64,000 nt of DNA from Planctomycetia bacterium (lineage in GTDB: Bacteria; Planctomycetota; Phycisphaerae; UBA1845; UTPLA1): NCBI GenBank assembly GCA_015075745.1, contig JABTTW010000003.1:235594-299593 (forward strand), in the 5' to 3' direction. Below are positions 1 to 8,595 of this stretch, one piece after another. The position numbers and the translations under genes were made by a program. The first letter of the stretch is position 1. The number at the start of each line of letters is the position of its first letter. The notes under the pieces are model-generated. The model worked only from the letters and a program-made list of their open reading frames with translations. It was not told where the DNA came from and did no database searches.

Positions 1-1
1 C

Positions 2-769
2 TGCGAGATGCTCATCGGCAACGGCGAGATCGAGCCGATCATCGTCGTCGGCATCGAGAACAACGCCGCAAGGTGCACCGAATATACGCCGTGGCCCGCC
101 ATTCCCGCTGGCAACCCCTGCGCGGGCGGCGGCGCCAATACCTATCTTCACGCGATACGCGACGTGCTCATCCCCGAGGTGAACAATCGCTACCGCACGC
201 GCACCGGGCCGGCGAACACTTACATGGCGGGCTCGTCGCTGGGAGGACTGGTCACAGTGTATGCGGGTTACGCGTACGGCAACGTGTGGGGACGCATCGC
301 GGGCGTGTCACCCTCCTATTGGTGGGCGAATCAGGCGATGCTCAACTATGCCGCGGCCAACCCGCCGCCGGCGACGCTGACCCACTTCTATCAGGACATG
401 GGCACGTCTGAATCCGGCATCAGCAATCTTCGAGCGATGCGAGACATCGCGATCGGACAGGGATTTGTCTTGGGCGACGACCTGCTTTCCATCGAGGCCT
501 CGGGCCACTCGCATAACGAGTTCTATTGGGCACTTCGACTGCCCGACACGCTGCGCTTCCTCATCAATGCGCCGACGTCTCCGGGCGACATGAACTGCGA
601 CGGCGATGTCGACGTGGATAACGACCTGCCGCTCTTCGTGGATGCCCTGCTGGACCCGATCAGCTACGTCCCGCCCATCGGCTGCGGCATCGATCAGGCG
701 GATCTCAACGATGACCAGAGCTACGACGGGCTGGACATCGCGGGGTTCGTCGGCGCCGCGATTCCTTAA
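2..769 (+). CDS. Secreted esterase-family (alpha/beta hydrolase) protein with dockerin-like tail, 5' truncated
   Basis: The reading frame is open from the window edge, so the true start lies upstream. The visible part holds the nucleophile elbow AGSSLGGL, followed by a region resembling the putative-esterase (esterase D / enterochelin esterase-like) fold, with a candidate late catalytic histidine in ASGHSHNEFYW. The last ~60 residues switch to a dockerin-like module: GDMNCDGDVDVDNDLPLFVDALL, shown here only as the pattern GDMNCDGDVD followed by a second ADLNDDQSYDGLDIAGFV half. This calcium-binding-like tail is typical of secreted planctomycete proteins. The likely role is hydrolysis of an extracellular ester; the substrate cannot be read. 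It converges on the membrane-protein gene ending at 791. Confidence 0.75.
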   Translation, partial: CEMLIGNGEIEPIIVVGIENNAARCTEYTPWPAIPAGNPCAGGGANTYLHAIRDVLIPEVNNRYRTRTGPANTYMAGSSLGGLVTVYAGYAYGNVWGRIAGVSPSYWWANQAMLNYAAANPPPATLTHFYQDMGTSESGISNLRAMRDIAIGQGFVLGDDLLSIEASGHSHNEFYWALRLPDTLRFLINAPTSPGDMNCDGDVDVDNDLPLFVDALLDPISYVPPIGCGIDQADLNDDQSYDGLDIAGFVGAAIP

Positions 770-790
770 GCGGAATGCGGGACGGCATGA

Positions 791-2095
791 TTATGGCCCG
801 CCGCCGGTCATCGCGAGGTTGGGGACCAGCGTCTGAAAGTAGAGCAGGCTCCACGCGATGCAACCGATCGTGAACCAGCCGCGCCAGCCGCCGCGCGAAT
901 ACGGCGCGATGATCGCCAGCCAGATCGGCAGAAAATCCAGGGCAAATCGGTTCCACCCCGGCTGGATAAAGCCGGTCCCGTGGTAACAAAGCAGTCCCAC
1001 CATCACCGGCAGCGTGCCCAGCGCCAGCAACCGCCGCCGCGCATCGCGATACCACTTCCTCGCGTCGATCAAAAAGAGCAGCAGCAGCGGCGTCGTCAGC
1101 CAGATGCTCACGCCGTGCTGATGCGGGGCGACGATGTGAACGCGCGTCGTCGAGACCTCGTCAATCCTCGGCGGGGCCAAGTGCATGTAATAGAAGTTGT
1201 CGGGCAAGAAGTGCGGCGAGAAGACGCCATGCTCCCTGCACCGCTCGGCCAGCTCCTCCGAATCGCGATTGACGTAGATATGGCGATAGCCGAAGTCCAG
1301 CGGGCTGCCGAACTTCAACTGATTGAGCGTCAGCAGCGGCGCGGCGATGACGGCGAGGCCGATGAGGCACATCGCGATTCGGCGCTGCTTTGCCGCGACA
1401 ATGAGCAGCGGCAGCGCATAGAGACAGGTCATCTGCCGAGTCCACACGGAGATCGCTAAACCGAGTAGCGCGGGCCAGATGCGCTGTTTGCCGAGAAGAT
1501 CGGCGGCGAAGATCAGCAGGCCGACCTGCGATGCGACGTGGTTCATCTGGGCCAGTTGGCCGCAGCCCGCGTCGGCGAGCTCGGGCAACAGCGCCGTTCC
1601 GCCCATCCAGCCAACGGTGAGCAGCGCGGCCCACGCGGGGTCGCCGGTCTGTTTTAGAAAGACGAGAAATCCGACGATCGGCACCGGCCAGAAGAAGAGC
1701 AGCACCATCGGTGTCTGCAGCCAGACGTCGGCGCCGTCGAGCATGAGGCGGTGAAGCGGCGAGAGGATGACCGTGAGGAAGCCGACCAGCGGCGGAAAGA
1801 CGTTGAACACCTTCCCGTCGTAATAGGCCGTATCGTGCATGCGCGTGTGCGAAGGGTCGGCGCCCTGGTTCGGCAGGTCGAGCCGCCCATCAAGCCAGGC
1901 GACACCTTCGAGCACGCCGGCGTTTTCATCGGCGCGAACGTTCCACTGCGACAGGCGAATCTTGGGGCCCATCACCAGTTGGATCGCCACGAGCATGAGC
2001 ACGAAACAGGCGATCGTCCGCCACCGCGACGCGCGATCGCCGTTTGCGATGGGCGGCGAGGCCGGGTCGGTCGGTGATGAGTGTGCGTGCGTCAT
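791..2095 (-). CDS. Multi-pass membrane protein, possible GT-C-type glycosyltransferase (paralogue 1)
   Basis: A 434-residue protein with about ten hydrophobic segments starting near residue 27. An acidic first periplasmic loop (RADENAGVLEGVAWLDGRLD) follows the first membrane helix, which is where GT-C enzymes (PMT/GT39-like) keep their catalytic acid. A conserved late segment reads CYHGTGFIQPGWNRFALDF. It is clearly paralogous to the next gene upstream (2124-3380), with the same loop, the VFPPL motif and the GTG-IQPG-RFALDF block. It is the last gene of a tightly spaced minus-strand run, 28 nt after its paralogue. Function as a lipid-linked sugar transferase is inferred from topology only. 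Confidence 0.6.
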   Translation of the reverse strand: MTHAHSSPTDPASPPIANGDRASRWRTIACFVLMLVAIQLVMGPKIRLSQWNVRADENAGVLEGVAWLDGRLDLPNQGADPSHTRMHDTAYYDGKVFNVFPPLVGFLTVILSPLHRLMLDGADVWLQTPMVLLFFWPVPIVGFLVFLKQTGDPAWAALLTVGWMGGTALLPELADAGCGQLAQMNHVASQVGLLIFAADLLGKQRIWPALLGLAISVWTRQMTCLYALPLLIVAAKQRRIAMCLIGLAVIAAPLLTLNQLKFGSPLDFGYRHIYVNRDSEELAERCREHGVFSPHFLPDNFYYMHLAPPRIDEVSTTRVHIVAPHQHGVSIWLTTPLLLLFLIDARKWYRDARRRLLALGTLPVMVGLLCYHGTGFIQPGWNRFALDFLPIWLAIIAPYSRGGWRGWFTIGCIAWSLLYFQTLVPNLAMTGGGP

Positions 2096-2123
2096 GGAGC
2101 CTTGCCGGTGCGACGACGAAATT

Positions 2124-3380
2124 TCAGGCGGCGTACATGCCGGTGACGATGTTAAAGTAAAGCGCCGACCACGCCATCGCCGCGATTGTCACGCCCTTGC
2201 GACGCGCGCCCTCCTCGCATCGGCTCGCGATCACCACCAGCCACGCCGGGATGAAATCGAGCGCGAATCGGTAATAGCCGGGCTGGATGTAGCCGGTGCC
2301 GTGAAACATGAGCAGGCCCGCAATGATCGGCAGCGTCGAGAGCACGATCGCCCGCTGCGAGGGGATCGCCCACCACCGCCGGGCATCAATCAAGATGAAC
2401 ACCAGCAGGGGCATGGTCATCCAGATGCTCGCCCCGTGCGGACTGACGTCGGGCCGCAGGCCGAAGCCGCCGAGCTGCCACGAGGGAGTTTCGCAGTTCA
2501 TGTACCACGCGTTGCGCGGGAGGAATTCGGTGCTGAACAGGGCGCGCTGTCCGGCACGGGCCAGTTCATCGACGCGACCTTCGTAGAGATACTTGTAGCC
2601 GCTGTCGAGCGGCGTGCCGAACTTGGCCCAGCTCAGCCCCATCGGCAAGGCCAGCGAGACTGCGACGGCGAGGGCCAGGCCAATGTAGCGTCCCCTGCCG
2701 GAGGCGGACGGGTGCCGCCGGTATGACATCGCCAGGCCCAGCGCATAAAAAATCGCCAACGGGCGCGACCACGCCGCGATGACCAGCCCGACCCATGCCG
2801 GCCATTGCCGCCTGCCCGCGATCATCGAACCGGCGATCAGCATGATGCCGGTTTGCGAGAGCAGATGATTGATCTGGCTGATCCCGCCATTTCGGGCCGA
2901 GACGAGGCACGGGAGAATCGGCGTGCCGACGATCCAGAAGAAGGTGAAGCACGCCGCCCACGCAGCGCGCGCCCCCGCCTTCCTGAAGGCCCAGTAGCCG
3001 GCGAAGGGCAGCGGCAGTGCCACCAGCATGACATACCACGGCGTGTAGATCTGGCCCGCCGCCGTGCCGAGCGACTTACCCAGCCCAAGCGCCGCATAGG
3101 ACAGAAGCGTGAAGAGCGGCGGGAAGACGTTGTAGATGCGCCCCTCGAAGAGCGCCGTATCGTGCAGGCGGGTCGGCAGCGTAAGTCGGCCATCGTGCCA
3201 GGCGACGGCCTCGGCCACGGCGGAGTTGGAGTCTGCCGCAGCGGTCCATCGCGATAACTCAACAAGCGGCGAGCCGACGAGATGCAAAGCGACGAGCAGG
3301 AGCAGAAAGCAGCCCACGACCGCAGCGGTGGATTCGCGGGAGGCCGATCCACCACCGGAAAGCTCGGGAGTCTCGGGCAT
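2124..3380 (-). CDS. Multi-pass membrane protein, possible GT-C-type glycosyltransferase (paralogue 2)
   Basis: A 418-residue polytopic membrane protein. After helix 1 (around residues 23-42) comes the loop AADSNSAVAEAVAWHDGRLT, equivalent to RADENAGVLEGVAWLDGRLD in the downstream paralogue. Shared blocks include HDTALFEGRIYNVFPPL, SWAKFGTPLDSGY and GTGYIQPGYYRFALDF. The duplicate pair sits 28 nt apart and 29 nt behind the NuoE-like gene, so all three may be cotranscribed. No named family can be assigned confidently by eye. A GT-C-like fold is a hypothesis based on the acidic loop and helix pattern. Confidence 0.6.
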   Translation of the reverse strand: MPETPELSGGGSASRESTAAVVGCFLLLLVALHLVGSPLVELSRWTAAADSNSAVAEAVAWHDGRLTLPTRLHDTALFEGRIYNVFPPLFTLLSYAALGLGKSLGTAAGQIYTPWYVMLVALPLPFAGYWAFRKAGARAAWAACFTFFWIVGTPILPCLVSARNGGISQINHLLSQTGIMLIAGSMIAGRRQWPAWVGLVIAAWSRPLAIFYALGLAMSYRRHPSASGRGRYIGLALAVAVSLALPMGLSWAKFGTPLDSGYKYLYEGRVDELARAGQRALFSTEFLPRNAWYMNCETPSWQLGGFGLRPDVSPHGASIWMTMPLLVFILIDARRWWAIPSQRAIVLSTLPIIAGLLMFHGTGYIQPGYYRFALDFIPAWLVVIASRCEEGARRKGVTIAAMAWSALYFNIVTGMYAA

Positions 3381-3409
3381 AAGGTCGCTTCCGAAAAATC
3401 AGATGCGAA

Positions 3410-4042
3410 TCAGGCGTCCTGCATTTCCTTGACGTCCGACGTCTTCGGCAGGTCGTCCGGGTCGGCCGCCTTCGCGGGAGGCTTCGAGAAAAGCTCGCTC
3501 CGCGGGAAGGCGATCTGGTCGTTCTTCGCATCCTTTAAGAGCTTGGCGACCTGCTCCGGCTTGACGCACTTATGCAGCTTTTCGTTGATGAGCAGACAGG
3601 GCCCATGATCGCAGGCCGCGAGACACTCTTCCGTGAGCAAACTGTAAGTACCGTCGGGCGTTGTGTGATGTTCCTCGATGCCCAGCTCGTCCTTGACCGC
3701 CTGAAGGACCGCATCGCTGCCGAGCAGATTGCAACTGAGGCTGCGACAGGCGACGACGACCTTTACGCCCTTGGGATGATCCCAGAAGTGCGTGTAGAAA
3801 CTCATCGTGTCCATGACCTGGCTCGGCGGGATCTCCAGCACCTCGGCGATTTCCTTCATCGCCTGATAGCCGACGTGGCCGAGCGTCTCCTGCACGATGT
3901 GCAGCGCCGGAAGAAGGGCTGCCCGCTTGGTCTCGTATCGCGGGAAGAAACCGCGAATCTTCTCGCGGACCGCCTCGCTCAGAACGGGCGGGGCTTTCTC
4001 ATCTATGACCGGTATCGTTCGATCGATTGCCTGCCAAGCCAT
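3410..4042 (-). CDS. nuoE: NuoE-like NADH dehydrogenase 24 kDa [2Fe-2S] subunit, stand-alone
   Basis: A 210-residue thioredoxin-fold ferredoxin of the complex I 24 kDa family. The N-terminal helical part has the usual LLPALHIVQETLGHV signature. The four cluster ligands are Cys99 and Cys104 (CRSLSC) and Cys140 and Cys144 (ECLAAC). The start MAWQAID is chosen because AGGAG lies about eight bases upstream; a longer frame upstream has no such signal. The C-terminus carries about 50 extra residues, charged and Pro/Lys-rich. No nuoF or nuoG is adjacent; the downstream genes are two membrane proteins. It could serve complex I encoded elsewhere, or an NAD-dependent hydrogenase or formate dehydrogenase. 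Confidence 0.85.
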   Translation of the reverse strand: MAWQAIDRTIPVIDEKAPPVLSEAVREKIRGFFPRYETKRAALLPALHIVQETLGHVGYQAMKEIAEVLEIPPSQVMDTMSFYTHFWDHPKGVKVVVACRSLSCNLLGSDAVLQAVKDELGIEEHHTTPDGTYSLLTEECLAACDHGPCLLINEKLHKCVKPEQVAKLLKDAKNDQIAFPRSELFSKPPAKAADPDDLPKTSDVKEMQDA

Positions 4043-4158
4043 GCTCGGTGTGCTCCTGGTTAATAGAGGAGGCCATGATAGACCGATACCCGCGCGATTG
4101 CCAACGGCCGCACCGACGACCGCGATGCCCAACGGCTACGCCGACGACGGGTCCTTTC

Positions 4159-4245
4159 GCCCGGCAGGGCGCACGATGGTTGCCAGTGATTTCAATCACT
4201 GGACCCATGCGTCCCCAAACGAATCCCCGTCCGGAGGACGGACGA
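4159..4245 (+). repeat. REP-like intergenic repeat, copy 1
   Basis: Starts GCCCGGCAGGGCGCACGATG and contains the inner palindrome CCAGTGATTTCAATCACTGG, followed by a block ending in the hairpin CCGTCCGGAGGACGG. It is nearly identical to 5733-5820 and related to the inverted copy at 5890-5939. It sits upstream of the nuoE-like start. Confidence 0.75.
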
Positions 4246-4449
4246 ACGCATCCCGCTTCATACTTGACCCCCGGTCAATGTGCGCGGGTAGATGTTTGAA
4301 AAATCAAAGATGGCTGGCCAGGTGCAAGGTGCTTACTCGATTGAATCCAACTGAAGACACTGGGACGCCAGTAGAACCTTTTCTCGGTGAAATCCGTGTA
4401 TTCGACCTTTATATGCGGAATTCGTAGGTTCAATTGGGAGCGCAGCCCA

Positions 4450-5634
4450 TTAGAGTCGGGGCGGGCGTGAACGACGGCGTGGGCGGAGCATTGCAATTGC
4501 TGCGAGAGTTAGGAAGGCGGTGGCTGGCTCGGGGATGACGGCGCGGAAGGCCTCTTGTTCGCCTTGGGGGTTGATGCCTACTCCTACGATGGTGTTGCCG
4601 TCGGAGGAAATGGCAAAGGCATCCGTGAGCAGCCAGCCGGTGAGATTTAGGCCAAAGTCACTAACCAGCCACTCTCTCAAGTTCCGGAGTCCGTTTGCCC
4701 CATCCCAGATTACGGCTTTTTGTGGTCCTGATCCTTGGCTTGCTCCGACGATGCGGGTCCCAACATCGCTAACCTCTCTTGCAATACTTGCGAAATCTCC
4801 AGGCAGGATTCCGAGGTCTTGGTACCCGAAGCCATCACGCCAAACAAAGGCTTGGTCTTCGCCGGTCGGCTTCCGAGAAAACCCAACAATCTTAGAACCG
4901 TCAGCCGAGAGGTCTTCAACGAATGCTGCATTGGACCCATTGGAAGGCAGCCCCAAAGACACAGCGCCTGTAGCGTTTGTCCACCGAAACGGGCGACGAA
5001 GGCTCCCAGAATGCCCTGCAATCACCTCACCATCTGCGGATAAATCGATAGCCTGAGAACGGGAAATGCCAAGCCCCATCATCCCACCTTGCGCGGTCCA
5101 CCTGAATGCTTCACTGTTCGGTAGGTCAGAGACACTAAATCCAACAACGACGGAACCATCGGCAGAAACGTTTGTTGCGCTGCTGAAATAGTTACCACCG
5201 GGAAGATCCCCCAAGCTCACAAGGCCCGTGGACTCTGTCCAACGAAACGCCTCAGCATTTCCATTTGAAAGCGTAGAGGTTCCACGCCCTACCACAACAG
5301 AGCCGTCTGCTGAAGTCGCGATTGCCGAACTGTCAAAACCGCCGCCATCAAAATCACCAAGCGTGACTAGACCGGTATCCTCCGTCCAACGAAACGCGAT
5401 GAATTGGCCGTTGCCGGTGTTGTTTTGGCAGCGGCCGACGACGGTGGAGCCGTTGGAGGAGACGCCGAAGGCGACGGTGGGAAAGCGGCAGGTCGAGGTT
5501 GTGCCGAGGCCCATGAAGCTCGGTGTCGTAGCGGCCGAGGCGATGCCAGCCGTTGACGCGAGCGCCACCAGCGCCGTCGTCACACAAAACAGGTCCCTTC
5601 GGATTCTCGAAGGTGCTCCATTCAACTCTTTCAC
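4450..5634 (-). CDS. Secreted HAF-repeat protein with PEP-CTERM sorting signal
   Basis: About 394 residues from a GTG start (VKELNGAPS), preferred because GAGGGG lies eight bases upstream. A signal peptide (LFCVTTALVALASTAGIASA) is followed by six or more repeats of the HAF type: units such as FRWTEDTGLVTLGDFDGG, FRWTESTGLVSLGDLPGG and SADGSVVVG. The tail reads VIPEPATAFLTLAAIAMLRP and then an arginine cluster, a textbook PEP-CTERM signal that an exosortase would process; the window encodes one at 53465-54436. It is probably a surface-anchored protein of unknown binding role. REP-like repeats flank the gene on both sides. Confidence 0.85.
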   Translation of the reverse strand: MKELNGAPSRIRRDLFCVTTALVALASTAGIASAATTPSFMGLGTTSTCRFPTVAFGVSSNGSTVVGRCQNNTGNGQFIAFRWTEDTGLVTLGDFDGGGFDSSAIATSADGSVVVGRGTSTLSNGNAEAFRWTESTGLVSLGDLPGGNYFSSATNVSADGSVVVGFSVSDLPNSEAFRWTAQGGMMGLGISRSQAIDLSADGEVIAGHSGSLRRPFRWTNATGAVSLGLPSNGSNAAFVEDLSADGSKIVGFSRKPTGEDQAFVWRDGFGYQDLGILPGDFASIAREVSDVGTRIVGASQGSGPQKAVIWDGANGLRNLREWLVSDFGLNLTGWLLTDAFAISSDGNTIVGVGINPQGEQEAFRAVIPEPATAFLTLAAIAMLRPRRRSRPPRL

Positions 5635-5732
5635 GGTGATCCCCTCGTACGGGCGGCCCGGCGGCACTCCTGCCCCCTCGCCCCCCATTATACCGCCCAC
5701 CGGCCGTCGTCTTCAACCGACGCCAAGCCCTC

Positions 5733-5820
5733 GCCCGGCAGGGCGTACGATGGTTGCCAGTGATTTCAATCACTGGACCAATAAGCCCCCAAACGAATCC
5801 CCGTCCGGAGGACGGACGAC
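5733..5820 (+). repeat. REP-like intergenic repeat, copy 2
   Basis: Almost the same as 4159-4245: GCCCGGCAGGGCGTACGATG, the palindrome CCAGTGATTTCAATCACTGG and the CCCCAAACGAATCCCCGTCC block. It lies just upstream of the HAF/PEP-CTERM gene. Confidence 0.75.
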
Positions 5821-5889
5821 CTTGGATGACCAGCCCGCGTCCGCCCTTGCGGGCGGTGAAGAAAAAGAAGAGGAGTTGGATGCCCGCTA

Positions 5890-5939
5890 CCCAGTGGCTC
5901 GAAGCCACTGGCAACCATCGTTGGCCCTGCGGGCCGGGG
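5890..5939 (-). repeat. REP-like intergenic repeat, copy 3, inverted and diverged
   Basis: Read on the minus strand it gives CCGCAGGGCCAACGATGG, then TTGCCAGTGGCTTCGAGCCACTGG as a palindrome (last 20 bases CAGTGGCTTCGAGCCACTGG). This is the same architecture as copies 1 and 2 with compensating changes in the stem. Confidence 0.6.
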
Positions 5940-6107
5940 TTGCAGTCGGCTCAGTCGCTCTCGAATGAAATCAAACGGCGCGCACGGCGAGCAAGTGTAG
6001 ACATGCGGGAGGCGATACCGGCATGCTCGGCACGCAGATAACAAATCCACGAAATGCAGATTCCGATTCTCACGCGCACTTTCCAAAAAACCACCTAAAA
6101 GTCGCAC

Positions 6108-6420
6108 CACCCCAACACATGACCGCCACAAGAGTTGCAACCGAAAAAAATCGCGTGTGTCACCGTATGTCACCTTCGACTTTGCAGGACTTGCGCGCGA
6201 TCAGCGCGCTGGTCTTCACCCTGGACCCCTCTGCCCCTCGATCCCTCGGCCCCTTTTTTTTCGCCTATTGTCACCTTCGATTTTGCAAGAGTTGCGCGCG
6301 TGCAATGCTCTCGTCATTACCCTCGGCCCCTTGGCCCCTTGGCCCCTCCGCCCCTCGGCCCCTTCTCATGGCCTTCGCCATCCCGGTTTCGGCGGCCCCA
6401 TCAGCGTGCTATCATGCCCC
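6108..6420. repeat. Noncoding repeat tract (GTGTCACC units and CCCCTTGG-rich pyrimidine runs)
   Basis: This belongs to the gene-free stretch 5635-6470. It holds CACCCCAACACATGACCGCC, a doubled GTCACC..TATGTCACCTTCGA unit, a second TGTCACCTTCGATTTTGCAAG near 6270, and pyrimidine-rich tandem runs of the form CCCTCGGCCCCTT. A related unit occurs at 63705-63800. No convincing coding sequence was seen. Confidence 0.6.
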
Positions 6421-6470
6421 TCTTCCCGCCCCGATGGCGGGAAAACTCTCAACCCACGGAGGTCCATCGC

Positions 6471-7121
6471 GTGCAACCGGCAACCCCCCAGGCTCTCGTT
6501 CAGCAGCTCAGTTGGCGATACGCCGTCAAGCGATTCGACCCGACGAAAAAGATTCCCGCCGACACCTGGGCGGCCCTGGAAAAGGCCCTCGTCCTCACAC
6601 CGTCGTCCTTCGGCCTCCAGCCGTGGCGGTTTGTCGTCGTGGTCGATCAGGCTACCCGGGAGAAGCTCGTGCCCCTGAGTTGGAAGCAGACCCAGCCCGC
6701 CGACTGCTCGCACTTTGTCGTGTTCGCGGCGCGCGAAACGATGACCGAGGCGGATATCGATCGTCTGTTGGAGCGCACGGCCGAGCTGCGCGGCGTCGGC
6801 GTCGAGACGCTCGCCGGCTATCGCAAGGTGATGATCGGCACACTGGTGACCCCGGCCGCGAACTTCAACGTCAAGCACTGGGCCGCCTTGCAGACCTACA
6901 TCGCCCTCGGCAACTTCATGACCGCCGCGGCTATGATCGGCGTGGACACCTGCCCCATGGAGGGCATCGAGCCGGCGAAATACGACGAGCTGCTGGGACT
7001 GCCGAAGGAGGGCTACTCCACCATCGTGGCCTGCGCCGCCGGCTACCGCGCAGCCGACGACAAGTACGCAAAGCAGCCGAAAGTCCGCTTCCGCGACGAG
7101 GAGGTCATCCGCCGCATATGA
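6471..7121 (+). CDS. Nitroreductase-family NAD(P)H-dependent flavin oxidoreductase
   Basis: A 216-residue FMN enzyme of the NfsB-like nitroreductase family. The GTG start is set by GGAGGT seven bases upstream; open frame continues further 5' through the repeat tract and is not coding. Family features: SWRYAVKRFDPTKKIP at the N-terminus (FMN phosphate-binding Arg region), LTPSSFGLQPWRFVVV, and the late GVDTCPMEGIEPAKYDELLGL block. It would reduce nitro- or quinone-type compounds in the cytoplasm; the physiological substrate is not known. Single gene: the next gene, murD, converges on it. Confidence 0.9.
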   Translation: MQPATPQALVQQLSWRYAVKRFDPTKKIPADTWAALEKALVLTPSSFGLQPWRFVVVVDQATREKLVPLSWKQTQPADCSHFVVFAARETMTEADIDRLLERTAELRGVGVETLAGYRKVMIGTLVTPAANFNVKHWAALQTYIALGNFMTAAAMIGVDTCPMEGIEPAKYDELLGLPKEGYSTIVACAAGYRAADDKYAKQPKVRFRDEEVIRRI

Positions 7122-7162
7122 ACCGGCAGACTCGCCGAAGCCCCCTCAACGATGTGCGACGA

Positions 7163-8551
7163 TTACTGTCCAGCCAGCCGGCGAAACTGCTCGCCACGGT
7201 CCTCATAGTTCTTGAACCAGTCGTAGCTGGCGCAGCCGGGTGACAGCAGGATGACATCTCCGCCGCGGGCATGGCTTCGGGCCAGCACAAGCGCCGATGG
7301 AAAGTCGGACGCGCGCTCGACGACAGCGCCGGCTCCGGCGGATTTGCATCGCTCGATTTCGTCGGCCAGCCGGGGGCCGGTCTGCCCGATGCAGATGGCG
7401 GCCTTCGCGCGATGGGCCACGGCGCGGGCCAGTTCATCGAAGGGACTTCCCTTGTCCGAGCCGCCGACCACGAGAATGACCGGGGATTCAAACGCCGCAA
7501 GTGAAGTCATGGCCGCCTCAGGGGTCGTGGCCTTGGAGTCGTTGTAGTATTTGATCCCCGCGAATTCGCCGACAAACTCCAAGCGATGCGGGAGTCCGCC
7601 GAACTCGGAAAGGGCCTGGCACGATATATCGTCGCTGACACCAAGCAGCCGCGCGACGGAGACCGCGGCGGCCGCGTTCATCAGATTGTGCAGGCCGGGC
7701 ACAGTCAACTTCGCGGCGAGTTCATGCAGTTCGCCATGCGAGTCGGCGGAACGAGAGAATCGCATCGCCCGCAGTTCTCGATTCACCCCGTACCAACGCA
7801 GATTCTCCCGAGTTCGCCACTGGCCGGGAAACGCCGACAGGTCTTCGTCCAGCGGCATGAGCAGATGGTCGGACGGTTTCTGATGGCGGAAGATATTAGA
7901 CTTCGCCTCCGCATACTCAGCCATGGTGCCGTGCCGATCGAGGTGATTGTCGCGAAGATTGGTGATGACGGCGATGTGCGGGCTGCGACGAATCCCAACG
8001 GCGTCCTCCAACTGAAAGCTGGAGAGCTCGAGCACGACGACGTCATTCGCGGCGATGTTCGGCAGGTCATCGAGCAGCGACTTTCCGATGTTTCCCCCGA
8101 GCCATACTTTCCCGTTGCCCCAGTCGGAGGAGCGAGCCGCCGAGTCGAGGATCGTGCCGATCATGGCCGTGGTCGTGCTCTTGCCGACGGTGCCGGTGAT
8201 TCCCACGAGCGTGCCGCGACAACGCTCGAGGAACAGGTTCATCTCGCTCGTCCACGGAATGCCGCGGTCGATCGCCGACTGAAAGAAGGCTGACTTTTTC
8301 TTGTCGACGGCCGGACTGACGACGAGCAGGTCGCAGTGGTCCAGGTCAGCCAGGTCGTGGCCGCCGAGGCGGCGCGTGAATTCGAGACCGTCGAGCAACT
8401 GGAGGCTTTCGGCGAGCTTGTCTTCAGAGGCCATGTCGGTCACGAGCACTTTCGCGCCCTGCTCGCAGAGCCAGCGCGTGACGCCGATGCCGCCGCCGAA
8501 TCGGCCCAGCCCCATGACGATCGCACGCTTGCCGTGAAACTCGCCGGACAT
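7163..8551 (-). CDS. murD: UDP-N-acetylmuramoylalanine-D-glutamate ligase
   Basis: A 462-residue cytoplasmic ligase adding D-Glu to UDP-MurNAc-L-Ala in peptidoglycan synthesis. The N-terminal Rossmann motif is GLGRFGGGIG. The central ATP-binding loop is GITGTVGKSTTT, followed by NLRDNHLDRHGTM (metal and ATP site). The C-terminal domain has NDSKATTPEAA and GGSDKGSPFDEL, both diagnostic of MurD. The P-loop has Val where most Mur ligases have Asn (GTNGKST). It is 44 nt downstream of purD on the same strand. Its presence argues for a peptidoglycan wall in this organism. Confidence 0.93.
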   Translation of the reverse strand: MSGEFHGKRAIVMGLGRFGGGIGVTRWLCEQGAKVLVTDMASEDKLAESLQLLDGLEFTRRLGGHDLADLDHCDLLVVSPAVDKKKSAFFQSAIDRGIPWTSEMNLFLERCRGTLVGITGTVGKSTTTAMIGTILDSAARSSDWGNGKVWLGGNIGKSLLDDLPNIAANDVVVLELSSFQLEDAVGIRRSPHIAVITNLRDNHLDRHGTMAEYAEAKSNIFRHQKPSDHLLMPLDEDLSAFPGQWRTRENLRWYGVNRELRAMRFSRSADSHGELHELAAKLTVPGLHNLMNAAAAVSVARLLGVSDDISCQALSEFGGLPHRLEFVGEFAGIKYYNDSKATTPEAAMTSLAAFESPVILVVGGSDKGSPFDELARAVAHRAKAAICIGQTGPRLADEIERCKSAGAGAVVERASDFPSALVLARSHARGGDVILLSPGCASYDWFKNYEDRGEQFRRLAGQ

Positions 8552-8595
8552 CCGCGACTCCCTTCGCGCTACTTTCTAACCCACTACTCGTGAAC

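Noticed and set aside
705..2077. Long open frames opposite the membrane-protein genes at 791-3380
   Set aside because: They are antisense frames created by high-GC codon bias, have Arg/Ala-rich nonsense composition and no ribosome-binding sites.
6023..7243. Long plus-strand frames starting in the repeat tract before the nitroreductase
   Set aside because: The upstream part is low-complexity Pro/Ala sequence from the pyrimidine repeats; the enzyme starts at GTG 6471 with a good ribosome-binding site.
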